Positions 23,567 to 32,461 of a stretch of DNA of 64,000 nucleotides are shown here, in pieces. This DNA comes from an uncultured bacterium (GTDB lineage: Bacteria > Cyanobacteriota > Vampirovibrionia > Gastranaerophilales > Gastranaerophilaceae). Where the stretch lies: assembly GCA_949296355.1 (NCBI GenBank), contig CASFPS010000005.1, forward strand, positions 1 to 64,000. The letters are read 5' to 3'. The position numbers and the translations under genes were made by a program. The notes under the pieces were generated by a model, which saw only the letters and a program-made list of their open reading frames with translations, made no database searches and was not told where the DNA came from. Numbering within the stretch: the stretch's first letter is position 1; each line of letters starts with the position of its first letter.

Positions 23567-24064
23567 TTATAATAAATCTTCTAACTTATCTGCAAGCTCT
23601 TTTTTTGCATTATATATTCTTGATTTTATTGTGCCGATAGGGCATTTTAATTTTTGTGCCGCTTCTTCATAAGTGTATCCGTATATCTCACACAACATTA
23701 TGGTTTCTCTGAGTTTCGGTTTCAAACTATCTATAGCTTTAATTATTCTCTGCCGGCGCTCAAGAGCCAGAATATTGCCTTCCGGAGATTTTTTCCTGTC
23801 CTGTATACTTGTGAGCACAAACTCTTCGGAAGTTGAATCTTTTTCATACCTGAATAAAGCTGATTTTAAATAATCCTTAGATGTATTTTTGGCAATTGTT
23901 CCGACCCAGCTTTTCAGAGCCCCCTGTTCTTTGTATTTTTCAGAATTTTTCCATAGCTTTATATATACCTCTTGTTCCAAATCTTCATTTTCACTTTTGG
24001 TAATCAGCCTGATTATATTTTTAATATTATTTTTATTAGTTTTAATTAATTCGTTAAAGTTCAT
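23567..24064 (-). CDS. ECF RNA polymerase sigma factor
   Basis: 165 residues with region 2 (NEDLEQEVYIKLWKNSEKYKEQGALKSWVGTIAKNTSKDYLK) and region 4 (LKPKLRETIMLCEIYGYTYEEAAQKLKCPIGTIKSRIYNAKKEL). It directs RNA polymerase to a small regulon, here probably envelope repair. Its start overlaps the end of the anti-sigma gene by 4 nt (ATGA), so it is translated only with that gene. The anti-sigma-first order is the reverse of the usual one. Confidence 0.9.
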   Translation of the reverse strand: MNFNELIKTNKNNIKNIIRLITKSENEDLEQEVYIKLWKNSEKYKEQGALKSWVGTIAKNTSKDYLKSALFRYEKDSTSEEFVLTSIQDRKKSPEGNILALERRQRIIKAIDSLKPKLRETIMLCEIYGYTYEEAAQKLKCPIGTIKSRIYNAKKELADKLEDLL

Positions 24065-24408
24065 TCATCCACCACTATGAGTCCGTAAGAATCGACAGGA
24101 AATCCCAGATCCTCTGCGGATAAAGTATCACCATATTCTATAGTATCCATCATGGCATCATAATTTCCTATTACACCTATTGAGGCTGTTGAAAACAATA
24201 GCAGCATCAAAGCGCAGGCTATTTTTAAGACAGGTTTCTTTTCTCTTTTTTTATAATAATGTGACTTAACTTCTCCTATTAATTCTGAAACTCTGTCCAT
24301 TTTTTCCTGCTCTTTACGGCATTCCTCACATTCCGCAAGATGCTTCTTTAATGTTTCATCATCAGTAAAAACAAATAAACCTTCGTATTTTGAACACTTA
24401 TTTTCCAT
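24061..24408 (-). CDS. Anti-sigma factor with zinc-finger-like domain
   Basis: 115 residues. HLAECEECRKEQEKM carries the HxxxCxxC zinc site of ZAS-type anti-sigma factors, here at about residues 24-31. A membrane segment (LKIACALMLLLFSTASIGVIG) is at about 62-82, followed by a 35-residue outer part with YGDTLSAEDLGFPVDSYG. It would hold the sigma factor at the membrane until stress releases it. First gene of the operon, downstream of a candidate ECF promoter at 24431-24455. Confidence 0.85.
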   Translation of the reverse strand: MENKCSKYEGLFVFTDDETLKKHLAECEECRKEQEKMDRVSELIGEVKSHYYKKREKKPVLKIACALMLLLFSTASIGVIGNYDAMMDTIEYGDTLSAEDLGFPVDSYGLIVVDE

Positions 24409-24430
24409 TTTGTAACCTCTATATCAGTAT

Positions 24431-24455
24431 AACGAAAAATATTTTTTTTTGTTCA
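24431..24455 (-). promoter_or_regulatory. Candidate autoregulated ECF promoter
   Basis: On the minus strand: TGAAC (24455-24451), 16 nt A/T-rich spacer, CGTT (24434-24431), 23 nt before the anti-sigma ATG. GAAC-N16-CGT is the common form of ECF-dependent promoters, and ECF operons often drive themselves. Confidence 0.5.
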
Positions 24456-24493
24456 AAAATAAAAAGAAATTTTTGTTAAGTTTTGTAAAAAAT

Positions 24494-24600
24494 TTGACAT
24501 CTGACTAGCAAAATTTTTTATTCACGCTTTTTAAGAAAAACATAAAGCTCTCTCTTCTTATTTAAACGGACAGGCCTTGGTTTTACAAGGTCTTTTTTTT
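24494..24600 (+). ncRNA. Possible small RNA between two minus-strand operons
   Basis: TTGACA near 24494, about 17 nt, then TTTATT give a weak promoter on the plus strand; a terminator-type hairpin GGCCTTG-GTTTTA-CAAGGTC followed by eight T lies at 24573-24600. No open frame is between them. As there is no plus-strand gene within 1.5 kb upstream, the terminator is otherwise unexplained. Confidence 0.3.
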
Positions 24601-24678
24601 ATGGAAACTTAAGAAATTGCGCAACACAAAGGCTGCACTCTCTTAAAAAATTTGCCAATGCTTTAACAAAGCTCAGTG

Positions 24679-25500
24679 TTATTCTTTAACCCTGCACTTA
24701 AGCCCAAATTTAATAAGCCTGTTTACCATCCCCTGAGGAAGCTTGGATATAACCCTTGCAGCAAAAGCATCTTTACCGACAGTATATACAAGCTTCGGAT
24801 TCTTCGCCTTATCTGCCTTCAAAATAACATCAACAACTTTTTCAACACTTAACCCTTTTGTTTCATTTTTTTTCGCATTATTGATAAGAAAGCGCATTTC
24901 ATTTTCGTATCCCGAGCAATTATCCAGATATTTCGAATTTTCATCTACAGATTTGCCCCATAATGGTGTTGCAATAACTCCCGGTCTGATTGAAACAACT
25001 TTAATATCTTTTTTGTTTTCCACCAGCAATGAATTAAAAAACATATCCAGCGCCCGCTTTGAAGCGCAATAAGGGGAAATAAACGGAAATATTCCATAAC
25101 TTGCCATTGAGCTTACATTAATGATTCTGCCGCCCCCCAGAAGCTCAAATAAATCTTTTGTAAACTCCAGATGCCCGAAAACATTAACATCAAACTGGCG
25201 TCTGATTTCACCCATCTCTATTTTTTCAACAGGTCCGGCTACAACACACCCTGCAATGTTTACAAGCGTATCAATTTTTGAACACTTTGACATTATATAT
25301 TCTGCTGCCGGCTTTATTGTCTCAGGCTTTGCATAATCAACATAAAAAGGATAAATATTTGATGATATTGATTTTAATTTTTCTGCTTTTTTTTCACTGC
25401 GATAACCGGCGAATACAATATTTTCATCAGCAAGCCTCTTTATCAAAGCTTCACCAATACCTGAAGTTGCGCCTGTTATAACAAAAGTTTTAGTCTTCAT
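24679..25500 (-). CDS. Short-chain dehydrogenase/reductase
   Basis: 273 residues. The cofactor loop is TGATSGIGEALIKRL; NIAG and the catalytic set Ser...YCASKRALDMF (YxxxK) with INVSSMASYG are present. The family reduces or oxidises carbonyl/alcohol groups with NAD(P)H. An extended C-terminus (KAKNPKLVYTVGKDAFAARVISKLPQGMVNRLIKFG) resembles SDRs acting on lipids or steroids. The substrate is unknown. It overlaps the 3' end of the preceding small gene by 11 nt, so it appears to be the last gene of the pilus/secretion operon, an unusual place. Confidence 0.85.
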   Translation of the reverse strand: MKTKTFVITGATSGIGEALIKRLADENIVFAGYRSEKKAEKLKSISSNIYPFYVDYAKPETIKPAAEYIMSKCSKIDTLVNIAGCVVAGPVEKIEMGEIRRQFDVNVFGHLEFTKDLFELLGGGRIINVSSMASYGIFPFISPYCASKRALDMFFNSLLVENKKDIKVVSIRPGVIATPLWGKSVDENSKYLDNCSGYENEMRFLINNAKKNETKGLSVEKVVDVILKADKAKNPKLVYTVGKDAFAARVISKLPQGMVNRLIKFGLKCRVKE

Positions 25501-25771
25501 ACAAAGGTCTCATCAAAAGTATTGTGGCTAAATTTACCTGCATAAAATCATAAGATTCTATTTCTTTTTGTGGTACTAACTTAGATTCCACAGTACAATT
25601 TTTGACCGCAATGAAATGTTTACTGGTATTGAGGATTTCAGATAACAATCTGCTTTTTTTACCGATTTTTGGCATAAAAACATAACCTTTAATAATATAC
25701 TCGGCTGTTTCTATATATACCTTCTCTCTCCAGGCAGAAGTTGTAAGTTCTAAAATCTCTTTATTTTCCAT
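25490..25771 (-). CDS. Small conserved protein next to pilus assembly genes
   Basis: 93 residues from the ATG at 25771 (GGAGAGAAGG ribosome site); a TTG 15 nt upstream is less likely. The order AWREKVYIETAEYIIKGYVFM, then SRLLSEILNTSKHFIAVKNC is that of a small family of bacterial proteins with an R(L)xxxLN..FIxV core (DUF6812-like). Function unknown. It sits between the GspF/PilC-like gene (4 nt or more upstream) and an SDR with which it overlaps. It is likely cytoplasmic, with no signal or membrane segment. Confidence 0.6.
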   Translation of the reverse strand: MENKEILELTTSAWREKVYIETAEYIIKGYVFMPKIGKKSRLLSEILNTSKHFIAVKNCTVESKLVPQKEIESYDFMQVNLATILLMRPLYED

Positions 25772-25789
25772 TTTCCTTCTCTCCAATGA

Positions 25790-26989
25790 TTATGACATGT
25801 ATGACTGGAACAACGGTAAGTAAAGTGCCAGAGCCATTACAAGAACTATACTACCAATTACCAGAAGCATTATAGGTTCAATCATTTTCGTCATCGTATC
25901 AATGATAGCATCAAGCGTTCTGTCAAGGAAGTTAACAGCTTTCTCTAGCATGTCGCCCAAACGACCTGATTGTTCACCGGTTGCTACCATAAACAACAGC
26001 ATTCTCGGAACAACGTTTGTGGATTTCAAAGCCTGAGATACCTGCAAACCTTGTTGAACCTTTACAATTGCACCGCTCATTTTATTCTTCAAAACAGAAT
26101 TTGTTAACGTAATTACCGCAAGATGCAAACAGTCTACTACCGGAATACCTGCATCATACGATACGCTTAGTACGGACATAAAGTTCGAATAATTTGAATA
26201 TAAAATCAGGTTATTAAGAAGCGGTATTTTCAATACCAATTTATCAAGCATATTTCTTGCCGGCTGCCAATTTACCATAAGAATACAGAAAACGACAAAT
26301 GCAACAATAAATATCGGAATTGTAAACCAGTATGTTTTCAGATAATCCCCAGCATTAATCATCATTGCAGTAATCCAAGGCAATGCTTTTTCCTGCTGCG
26401 CAAACATATCTTTGAAAGCAGGGAATACAAACGTAAGCATAATGATAATGATGAAAAATGCAAGTATGACAACAAACATAGGATACATCAATGTACCAAT
26501 AACTTTACCCTTAATATTCGCCTGTTTTGTAAGCAGATCTTTAATACGATCAAGAGTTTTTTCAAGTTCACCGGATTCTTCACCGGCTTTTATCAAACCG
26601 ATAAAAATGTAACCGAAAACCTGCGGATATCGTGCCATAGTATCAGCAAATGTCGAACCTGCCATAATCTGGGTTTTCAGAATTTTAGACATCTCGCGGA
26701 TTTTCTTCTTAGCAGCTTCCTGCTCCATAAACATAAGAGATTCGACTGCAGGAATACCTGATGTTAACAATATCTGCAGAGTGGATATAAAATCAATTTT
26801 CTCACTCAAAGATAGTGATTGCAATGACTGAGTCTTTTTTGCTTTCACATCAACATATTCGTTAATCTGGGTCGGAACCAGACCCATCTTACGAATAACT
26901 TCTCTGGCATCTTTAAGGTTAGAAGCTGTAATCTCTCCCCTTACTAACTCTTTTCCCTGCTTTAATGCTGTATAACTGAATATTGGCAT
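25790..26989 (-). CDS. PilC/GspF inner-membrane platform protein
   Basis: 399 residues, the usual length. Two T2SSF repeats: the first with DFISTLQILLTSGIPAVESL and a membrane segment VVILAFFIIIIMLTFVFPAF; the second with FMSVLSVSYDAGIPVVDCL, ATGEQSGRLGDMLEKAVNFLD and IMLLVIGSIVLVMALALYLPLF at the end. It forms the base on which pilin-like subunits are assembled. It begins 23 nt after the ATPase gene and is part of the same operon. Confidence 0.9.
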   Translation of the reverse strand: MPIFSYTALKQGKELVRGEITASNLKDAREVIRKMGLVPTQINEYVDVKAKKTQSLQSLSLSEKIDFISTLQILLTSGIPAVESLMFMEQEAAKKKIREMSKILKTQIMAGSTFADTMARYPQVFGYIFIGLIKAGEESGELEKTLDRIKDLLTKQANIKGKVIGTLMYPMFVVILAFFIIIIMLTFVFPAFKDMFAQQEKALPWITAMMINAGDYLKTYWFTIPIFIVAFVVFCILMVNWQPARNMLDKLVLKIPLLNNLILYSNYSNFMSVLSVSYDAGIPVVDCLHLAVITLTNSVLKNKMSGAIVKVQQGLQVSQALKSTNVVPRMLLFMVATGEQSGRLGDMLEKAVNFLDRTLDAIIDTMTKMIEPIMLLVIGSIVLVMALALYLPLFQSYMS

Positions 26990-27012
26990 ATCAAACCTCT
27001 TATTTTATTAGA

Positions 27013-29061
27013 CTAATCACTTGCGTAACCCAAAACTCTGATAAACTCACTTGTTGTTGTAGCACCTGCAACTATATGATTTAAACAAGATGATTTAAGA
27101 GTTTTCATACCAGCGGCAACCGCTGCTTCTTCTATTTCAATATCATGTGCGCCCTGCGCAATTAATTTTTTAATTTCTCTGGTTATCGGCATAATCTCAT
27201 ATATACCCAAACGTCCTGTATACCCGAGATATCCGCATTCCTTACAACCTTTTTTCCTGTACATCTTGGTTTTCAAAAGTTTTTGCTGAAGATCCGGATT
27301 GGTTGTAATATGCTTAACTTCTTCTTCTGTAGGTATATATTCTTCTTTACATTTATCACACAGTCTTCTTACAAGACGCTGCGCAATAACGCCGGTCAAA
27401 GTTGAAGATACAAGGTAATCTTTTGCCCCCATTTCAATCAAACGTGTAACCGTTGCAGCAGCAGAGTTTGTGTGAACGGTACTCAATACTAAGTGACCGG
27501 TAAGAGCTGCAGAAATAGCAACTTCCAGAGTTTCAAAGTCACGGATTTCACCGATGAGAATAATATCAGGGTCTTGTCTTAATATTGCTCTCATACAGGA
27601 AGCAAAAGTAATATCCGCTTTCGGGTTTACCTGAGACTGGTTAATACCCTCAAGCTTGATTTCAATCGGGTCCTCAATTGTTGTAATATTTACGTCTTCT
27701 TTATTCAGAGACTTCAATATCGTATACAAAGTCGTTGTTTTACCGGAACCTGTAGGACCGGACGTTAGTATGATTCCATTCGGACACTGAACCATATCAT
27801 GAATCTTCTGTACATCAGATTCCTCTGCACCCGGAATTACCATTTTGTCTCCGGAAGCTTTCAAACTGACTGCCGGAGCCAAAATACGGATTACAACCTT
27901 TTCTTTTCCGGATACAGGTAAGGTATTTATACGGAAATCATACATTCTGTCATTGTATTTAATGGAAAACGTACCGTCCTGCGGACGTCTGTGTTCTGCA
28001 ATGTTCATCCTTGCAAGAACCTTAAATCTGGTGATAACCGATTGCTCGATACTACCCGGAATTTCCAAAACTTTTTTCAAAATACCGTCTGAACGGGTTC
28101 TTACAACATAATACCCGATACGCGGCTCAATATGAATATCGGAAGCTTTCGCGTCTATTGCATCTGTTATTATTTTATAAACAAATTTTGCAACGTTACC
28201 GCTTGCATCCTGCAGCTCTTTTTCAACCTGCGTCCAGAGAGATTCTTCATTACTGAACTCGGCAGCCTCTTCTTCAATGCTCTGAATGATACGCTCTGTT
28301 TCTTTTACAGCCTGAGCTGACTTCTTGTTTATCATATACTCTTTTAAGTATTTTTCAAACTCAAAAGAAGGTATACAATATACATTCAAAGAGCGTCCCG
28401 TAGACAGAGAAATTTCTCTGATTGTATATCTGTCATTTGGATTAACCATGGCAACGCCGAGTTTGTTGCCTTCCATTGACATAATTACAACCTGCTTCTT
28501 TTCAACAATGTCGTCCGGAAGCTTCTTTAAGATTGTCCTATCTACTTTAATCTGAGCACGTGATACAATATCACAACCATACTTCTTTTTTAAATATGAT
28601 GCAATTCTCTCATACGACAGATATTCCTTTTCAAAAAGAACGGAATCAAGAGGAATGTTGCGTTCTCGTGCAATACTGACACACTCATTCAACTGCTCTT
28701 GTGTTATCCATCCTATTGAGACAAGTATCTCCTCTGCAGTCTGCTCAGCCCCTTGCCCTGTTTGTTCCTCAGGCTCCTCCTCCACTGCCGGCAAATCAAC
28801 ACTTGTTATACTGTCGAATACTTCATCGAAATCTTTAGCAGGAATAGGAATAAATTGAGGCGTCAGGTTCGGAAATTTTTCTTTAACAGTTTCTGCAATT
28901 TTGGCTTTATTAGCAATCTGCTCCTTGTTTAAGATTACATAAAAATCCGACTGCCTCTTGTCTACTGGAATAAAACCTGATGAAATCATCAGGTTTAATT
29001 CAAAAATATTAACATATTCTTTTTTTATGCTATGTTTGAGTTTTTCCAGTTGATTAGACAT
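27013..29061 (-). CDS. PilB/GspE-type assembly ATPase
   Basis: 682 residues. An N-terminal domain pair (two MshEN-like units; AEEILVSIGWITQEQLNECV is a c-di-GMP-binding type N-domain), then the ATPase: SDIHIEPR, Walker A GPTGSGKTTT, Asp box, Walker B DIILIGEIRD, His box HTNSAAATVTRL, and the zinc tetracysteine CDKCKEEY...CKECGY. It drives pilin or pseudopilin extraction. It lies 5 nt after the secretin gene. The long N-terminus is closer to PilB than to GspE. A PilT retraction ATPase is not in the window. Confidence 0.9.
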   Translation of the reverse strand: MSNQLEKLKHSIKKEYVNIFELNLMISSGFIPVDKRQSDFYVILNKEQIANKAKIAETVKEKFPNLTPQFIPIPAKDFDEVFDSITSVDLPAVEEEPEEQTGQGAEQTAEEILVSIGWITQEQLNECVSIARERNIPLDSVLFEKEYLSYERIASYLKKKYGCDIVSRAQIKVDRTILKKLPDDIVEKKQVVIMSMEGNKLGVAMVNPNDRYTIREISLSTGRSLNVYCIPSFEFEKYLKEYMINKKSAQAVKETERIIQSIEEEAAEFSNEESLWTQVEKELQDASGNVAKFVYKIITDAIDAKASDIHIEPRIGYYVVRTRSDGILKKVLEIPGSIEQSVITRFKVLARMNIAEHRRPQDGTFSIKYNDRMYDFRINTLPVSGKEKVVIRILAPAVSLKASGDKMVIPGAEESDVQKIHDMVQCPNGIILTSGPTGSGKTTTLYTILKSLNKEDVNITTIEDPIEIKLEGINQSQVNPKADITFASCMRAILRQDPDIILIGEIRDFETLEVAISAALTGHLVLSTVHTNSAAATVTRLIEMGAKDYLVSSTLTGVIAQRLVRRLCDKCKEEYIPTEEEVKHITTNPDLQQKLLKTKMYRKKGCKECGYLGYTGRLGIYEIMPITREIKKLIAQGAHDIEIEEAAVAAGMKTLKSSCLNHIVAGATTTSEFIRVLGYASD

Positions 29062-29066
29062 ATTAA

Positions 29067-30911
29067 TTATAAAGTATCCGCTACTGTGCCTTCGTCGTCA
29101 TTGATTATACGTGGAGTTAACATAATAACCAATTCACTTTTTGATTTTGTAGAACTAGAAGATCTGAATGCCATACCAATTACCGGCAAATCACCTAAGA
29201 TAGGAATCTTTCTTACAATCTTAGAATCTTCTTCCTGAATCAAACCGCCGATTGCCAGAGTTTCACCATCTTTAATTCTTATATTCTTCAAGTCAAGGTT
29301 TCTTCTGCTGAGCAATGTTGCCTGCAAATCGTTCTGCCCCTGAATTTCTGTAGGAGTTGTAATTTCCTGTGCAATTGTAGAATATTCAGGTTTGATATTC
29401 ATTGTTACGTAACCTTCCGGAGAAATAAACGGAGTCAAAGAAATCTTTATACCCTGATCCTTACCGATTGTATAAGTTCTTTGTACGTTACCTGTTGCAC
29501 CGGTACCGGCTGCTGTTGAAGATAAGAATTCAGATGTTACTTTTTCTACATAGTCCTGAGTAAGGTCAATTATTGATTCTTGTCCGCTCGTGATTAACAG
29601 TTTCGGGTTAGCGAGAACTCTGCCCTTGTTATTTTCTATTAAGTAATTCAACTGCCAAGAAATATAAGCATTATTTCCCCGCGGAATATAAGTTTCTGTC
29701 TTGCCGTCAGGACCTATGACAGAAATATATTTTTGCCCAGGACCAGATTCTCTGCCGACTGTAGTAGTATCAGCATTGAAACTAAACACCCAGTTTCTGG
29801 AATCAATACTCCAAGTGTTGTTAAATTCTTTACTTCCTTCTTCGTTCAACTCAATAATTGAAACTTCCAAATATGCCTGAGGTTGTTTTATATCATTTTC
29901 TCTAATAAATTTTTCAATCATATCAAGCTGAGCTTCTGAACCGCCCATAAGAGTAACTGTACCTCTCTGAGGGAAATATGAAATTGAAAGGTTTTGAACA
30001 TCAAAAGGAGCTGATGTTGTAGAAGTTGCTGTAGAAGTAGCTACTGTACAGGCAACAATACCTTCACCGAGTTTTAAATCATCATCGGAGCTGCTTGCAG
30101 CACCGCCGGTCATGATACCTGCTGCTCCGCCTGTTGTACCAACACCGGGAGTAGGAGGAACAAATGCCTTTGGAGCTTCAGTCGAACCTGTTGAACCGCG
30201 GGATGGCAAAAGCATATTACAAATCATATTTGCCATTTCACCCGGTGTGGTGTGGTTAACTACGAATGTCTTGGTTAACGGTTCTCTGTCAAGCTGTGAT
30301 ATTACCTTTTCAACAATAGACGCATCTGACGGCATACCGAAAACAATCAATTCGTTAGTTGCGGTATTTACAGTTGCGGCATCAACTCCTGACAGACCTG
30401 CTTTTTTCATACCGAAAACGTTTCTGTTCAAGAAATCAGCAATCTTTGCAGCATTTACATACTTAACAGGGAATACCATCATTTCCTGTTTAGAAAACGC
30501 TGCATTATCAGCATTATTTTTAGCAATAATAATTAATGTATTATTCTGTGTATAATAATTCAGCCCTGCAATCTGCAGCACAAGTGCAAATGCATCATTA
30601 ATAGGCATATTAACCAAATCTAATGTAACTTTGCCGCTTACGGAAGAATGGAACACAACGTTCATGCCCACTTTATCCGCAAACATTCTCAACACCTGTT
30701 TTACATCTGAATCTCTGAGTGATAGTGTTATCATCTCATTCTTGTCAGTCAGCTTCACATCTCCTGACAGTATCATTGCGTCAGTCATTGTACTGTCAGT
30801 ATATGGTTCTGCAGCATTGCTCATAAATGCTGTTGAAAGACCAGAAGGCATCATAAACGTTAACAATAACGCAGCTGACAAAAATCTTTTTATATGATTA
30901 TATTTCATCAT
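29067..30911 (-). CDS. Outer-membrane secretin (PilQ/GspD family)
   Basis: 614 residues. Signal-like start (KRFLSAALLLTFMMPSGLSTAF), an STN/N0 domain (VKQVLRMFADKVGMNVVF, PINDAFALVLQIAGL), an N1 domain (VFPVKYVNAAKIADFL), then a Gly/Thr/Ala-rich insert (about residues 235-290), and the secretin barrel ending LAIGGLIQEEDSKIVRKIPILGDLP and SELVIMLTPRII. It forms the gated outer-membrane pore, so the organism has an outer membrane. No pilMNO genes lie ahead of it, only a PilP/GspC-like gene that overlaps it by 14 nt. Confidence 0.9.
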   Translation of the reverse strand: MMKYNHIKRFLSAALLLTFMMPSGLSTAFMSNAAEPYTDSTMTDAMILSGDVKLTDKNEMITLSLRDSDVKQVLRMFADKVGMNVVFHSSVSGKVTLDLVNMPINDAFALVLQIAGLNYYTQNNTLIIIAKNNADNAAFSKQEMMVFPVKYVNAAKIADFLNRNVFGMKKAGLSGVDAATVNTATNELIVFGMPSDASIVEKVISQLDREPLTKTFVVNHTTPGEMANMICNMLLPSRGSTGSTEAPKAFVPPTPGVGTTGGAAGIMTGGAASSSDDDLKLGEGIVACTVATSTATSTTSAPFDVQNLSISYFPQRGTVTLMGGSEAQLDMIEKFIRENDIKQPQAYLEVSIIELNEEGSKEFNNTWSIDSRNWVFSFNADTTTVGRESGPGQKYISVIGPDGKTETYIPRGNNAYISWQLNYLIENNKGRVLANPKLLITSGQESIIDLTQDYVEKVTSEFLSSTAAGTGATGNVQRTYTIGKDQGIKISLTPFISPEGYVTMNIKPEYSTIAQEITTPTEIQGQNDLQATLLSRRNLDLKNIRIKDGETLAIGGLIQEEDSKIVRKIPILGDLPVIGMAFRSSSSTKSKSELVIMLTPRIINDDEGTVADTL

Positions 30912-31575
30912 TCTTCCCTCCGAATTTTTTGCTTAAGTTTGAAACGTCATTATAATTTACAGACCCTTCTGATAAAATTTCACCTATACCAGCTTTATAA
31001 GTGTTTTTGCCAAGCATTACAGTTACACTATCCTGCATGATATTAAGAATCTTATAATTATTTACTACATCACCTTTTTTAACCAGATAGTCATTGCCTT
31101 CGATATTCAAAATAGCAGACGGACTATACTTGTCATAAAGAATTCCGGAAACCACTGTATCCATAACACGTGCTGCTTCAGAACCCTCTGTTATCATTTC
31201 AGGCGGTTCTACCAGATCAAATTTCGGAACATCCTTCACAGCGCTGTCTTTAGCAAGTTCACGGTAAGGCAGAAACGGGTTCGCCTTTACAGTACCGGCA
31301 GGAATTGATATCAAATCCCTCTTAGCTGTTGTTGCCGCAACAGGCGCTGTCGCCAGTGTAAGCATTGTGCTGTCCTCTTCCAGAACATCCGGAGCATGCA
31401 AAGACAAAACTGCCGATACAGCAGGAATTGCTATTCCCAATACCAGTATCGGAATTAATATTGCTCTTGCATGCAATCTTTTACGACGCCCTACCCGTGC
31501 TATCAACTCATCGGTTGTAAGACATTGAGCATCTCTCATTTTCTCTTTTCTCTTCATATAATTGCGCATTTTCAT
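30898..31575 (-). CDS. PilP/GspC-like periplasmic linker protein
   Basis: 225 residues. A cytoplasmic basic start, one membrane segment (AILIPILVLGIAIPAVSAVL), a Pro/Ala linker, then a small beta domain: VSGILYDKYSPSAILNIEGN, DYLVKKGDVVNNYKI, SVTVMLGKNTYKAGIGE, the pattern of PilP/GspC homology regions that bind the secretin's N0 domain. Overlaps the secretin gene by 14 nt. The start is uncertain: ATG codons at residues 1, 3, 7 and 13 are all possible; the one at residue 13 has a better AAGAGAAAAGAGAA context. First gene of the assembly operon. Confidence 0.7.
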   Translation of the reverse strand: MKMRNYMKRKEKMRDAQCLTTDELIARVGRRKRLHARAILIPILVLGIAIPAVSAVLSLHAPDVLEEDSTMLTLATAPVAATTAKRDLISIPAGTVKANPFLPYRELAKDSAVKDVPKFDLVEPPEMITEGSEAARVMDTVVSGILYDKYSPSAILNIEGNDYLVKKGDVVNNYKILNIMQDSVTVMLGKNTYKAGIGEILSEGSVNYNDVSNLSKKFGGKNDEI

Positions 31576-31768
31576 ATAACTTCTAACTATTAAATTGCTT
31601 CTCTCGTCTTAAACTATACACCAGTACGCAGGTTTTTAAATCCTATGTTTATACTATTCTGTTCAGGTTTACATATAAATTTTAATAGAAACCTGCCTAA
31701 CCTATATTAATCATATCATACTTTTTCAAGATTGCAATTATCAATTATTTATTACAAAATGTTACATT

Positions 31769-32353
31769 TTAATTTACAAAACGCACGAATGTATAGGCAT
31801 TAAAATCCAGTGAACCGAATATTATTTTGACAAAATTGTTGTCATATGGCATGAGTTTTACAAAATCTATATACTCCTCGCCATAATCATCGTCGGTTTT
31901 TTGGGCTTTTACCTTTCCTTTCAAAAAATGCGCCTGATAAAATAATAAATATATATCACCTTGCTCATCTTTTTGGGCAATAACGTTATAAAAGCCTTTT
32001 TCCAGCGTATTGCCGTCTATTACAAGATTAACCGGAACATTTAAGAGGGTTCCGTCCTCATTTTTAGAAAGCTGATTCAGCTCCTGAATGTTACTATCAG
32101 GACTCAGATCCGGATGCAGACTTGTTCCGCCCCCGCCGATTTTCTTTATAAGCTTCTTGCGCTGCTTCTCTTCTTTTTTCTTCTTATTTCCTTCCAGAGC
32201 ATCAATCGCTTCTTCAAATTCCTTATTCGTTACAGACTTTTGCCCGTCCCAGGCTCTGTCAACACCGGAAAACTCTTCCCAACCGTCATCTGCATAACTT
32301 AAACATGGAAATATCAGAAATGATAAAATAATAAACAAAAAAGCCTTCTTCAT
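31769..32353 (-). CDS. Unknown secreted protein
   Basis: 194 residues from the ATG at 32353. Signal peptide MKKAFLFIILSFLIFPCLSYA. After it, DDGWEEFSGVDRAWDGQKSV, a highly charged Lys/Glu helix (NKKKKEEKQRKKLIKKI), then a C-terminal beta domain (VNLVIDGNTLEKGFYNVIAQ, IYLLFYQAHFLKGKVKAQ). I do not recognise a family. It is likely periplasmic or lipid-free surface protein. It lies upstream of the pilus operon and divergent from the TPR gene, and may act with either. There is no strong ribosome site. Confidence 0.6.
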   Translation of the reverse strand: MKKAFLFIILSFLIFPCLSYADDGWEEFSGVDRAWDGQKSVTNKEFEEAIDALEGNKKKKEEKQRKKLIKKIGGGGTSLHPDLSPDSNIQELNQLSKNEDGTLLNVPVNLVIDGNTLEKGFYNVIAQKDEQGDIYLLFYQAHFLKGKVKAQKTDDDYGEEYIDFVKLMPYDNNFVKIIFGSLDFNAYTFVRFVN

Positions 32354-32461
32354 ACTTATATTATTTAACAAAAAATCTCTGAAAGTAAACTATTTTTGAT
32401 AAAACTTTTATTTTTCCGGCATATCATGTATAATAAATATTGTTATCAAAGAGAGAGCTAA

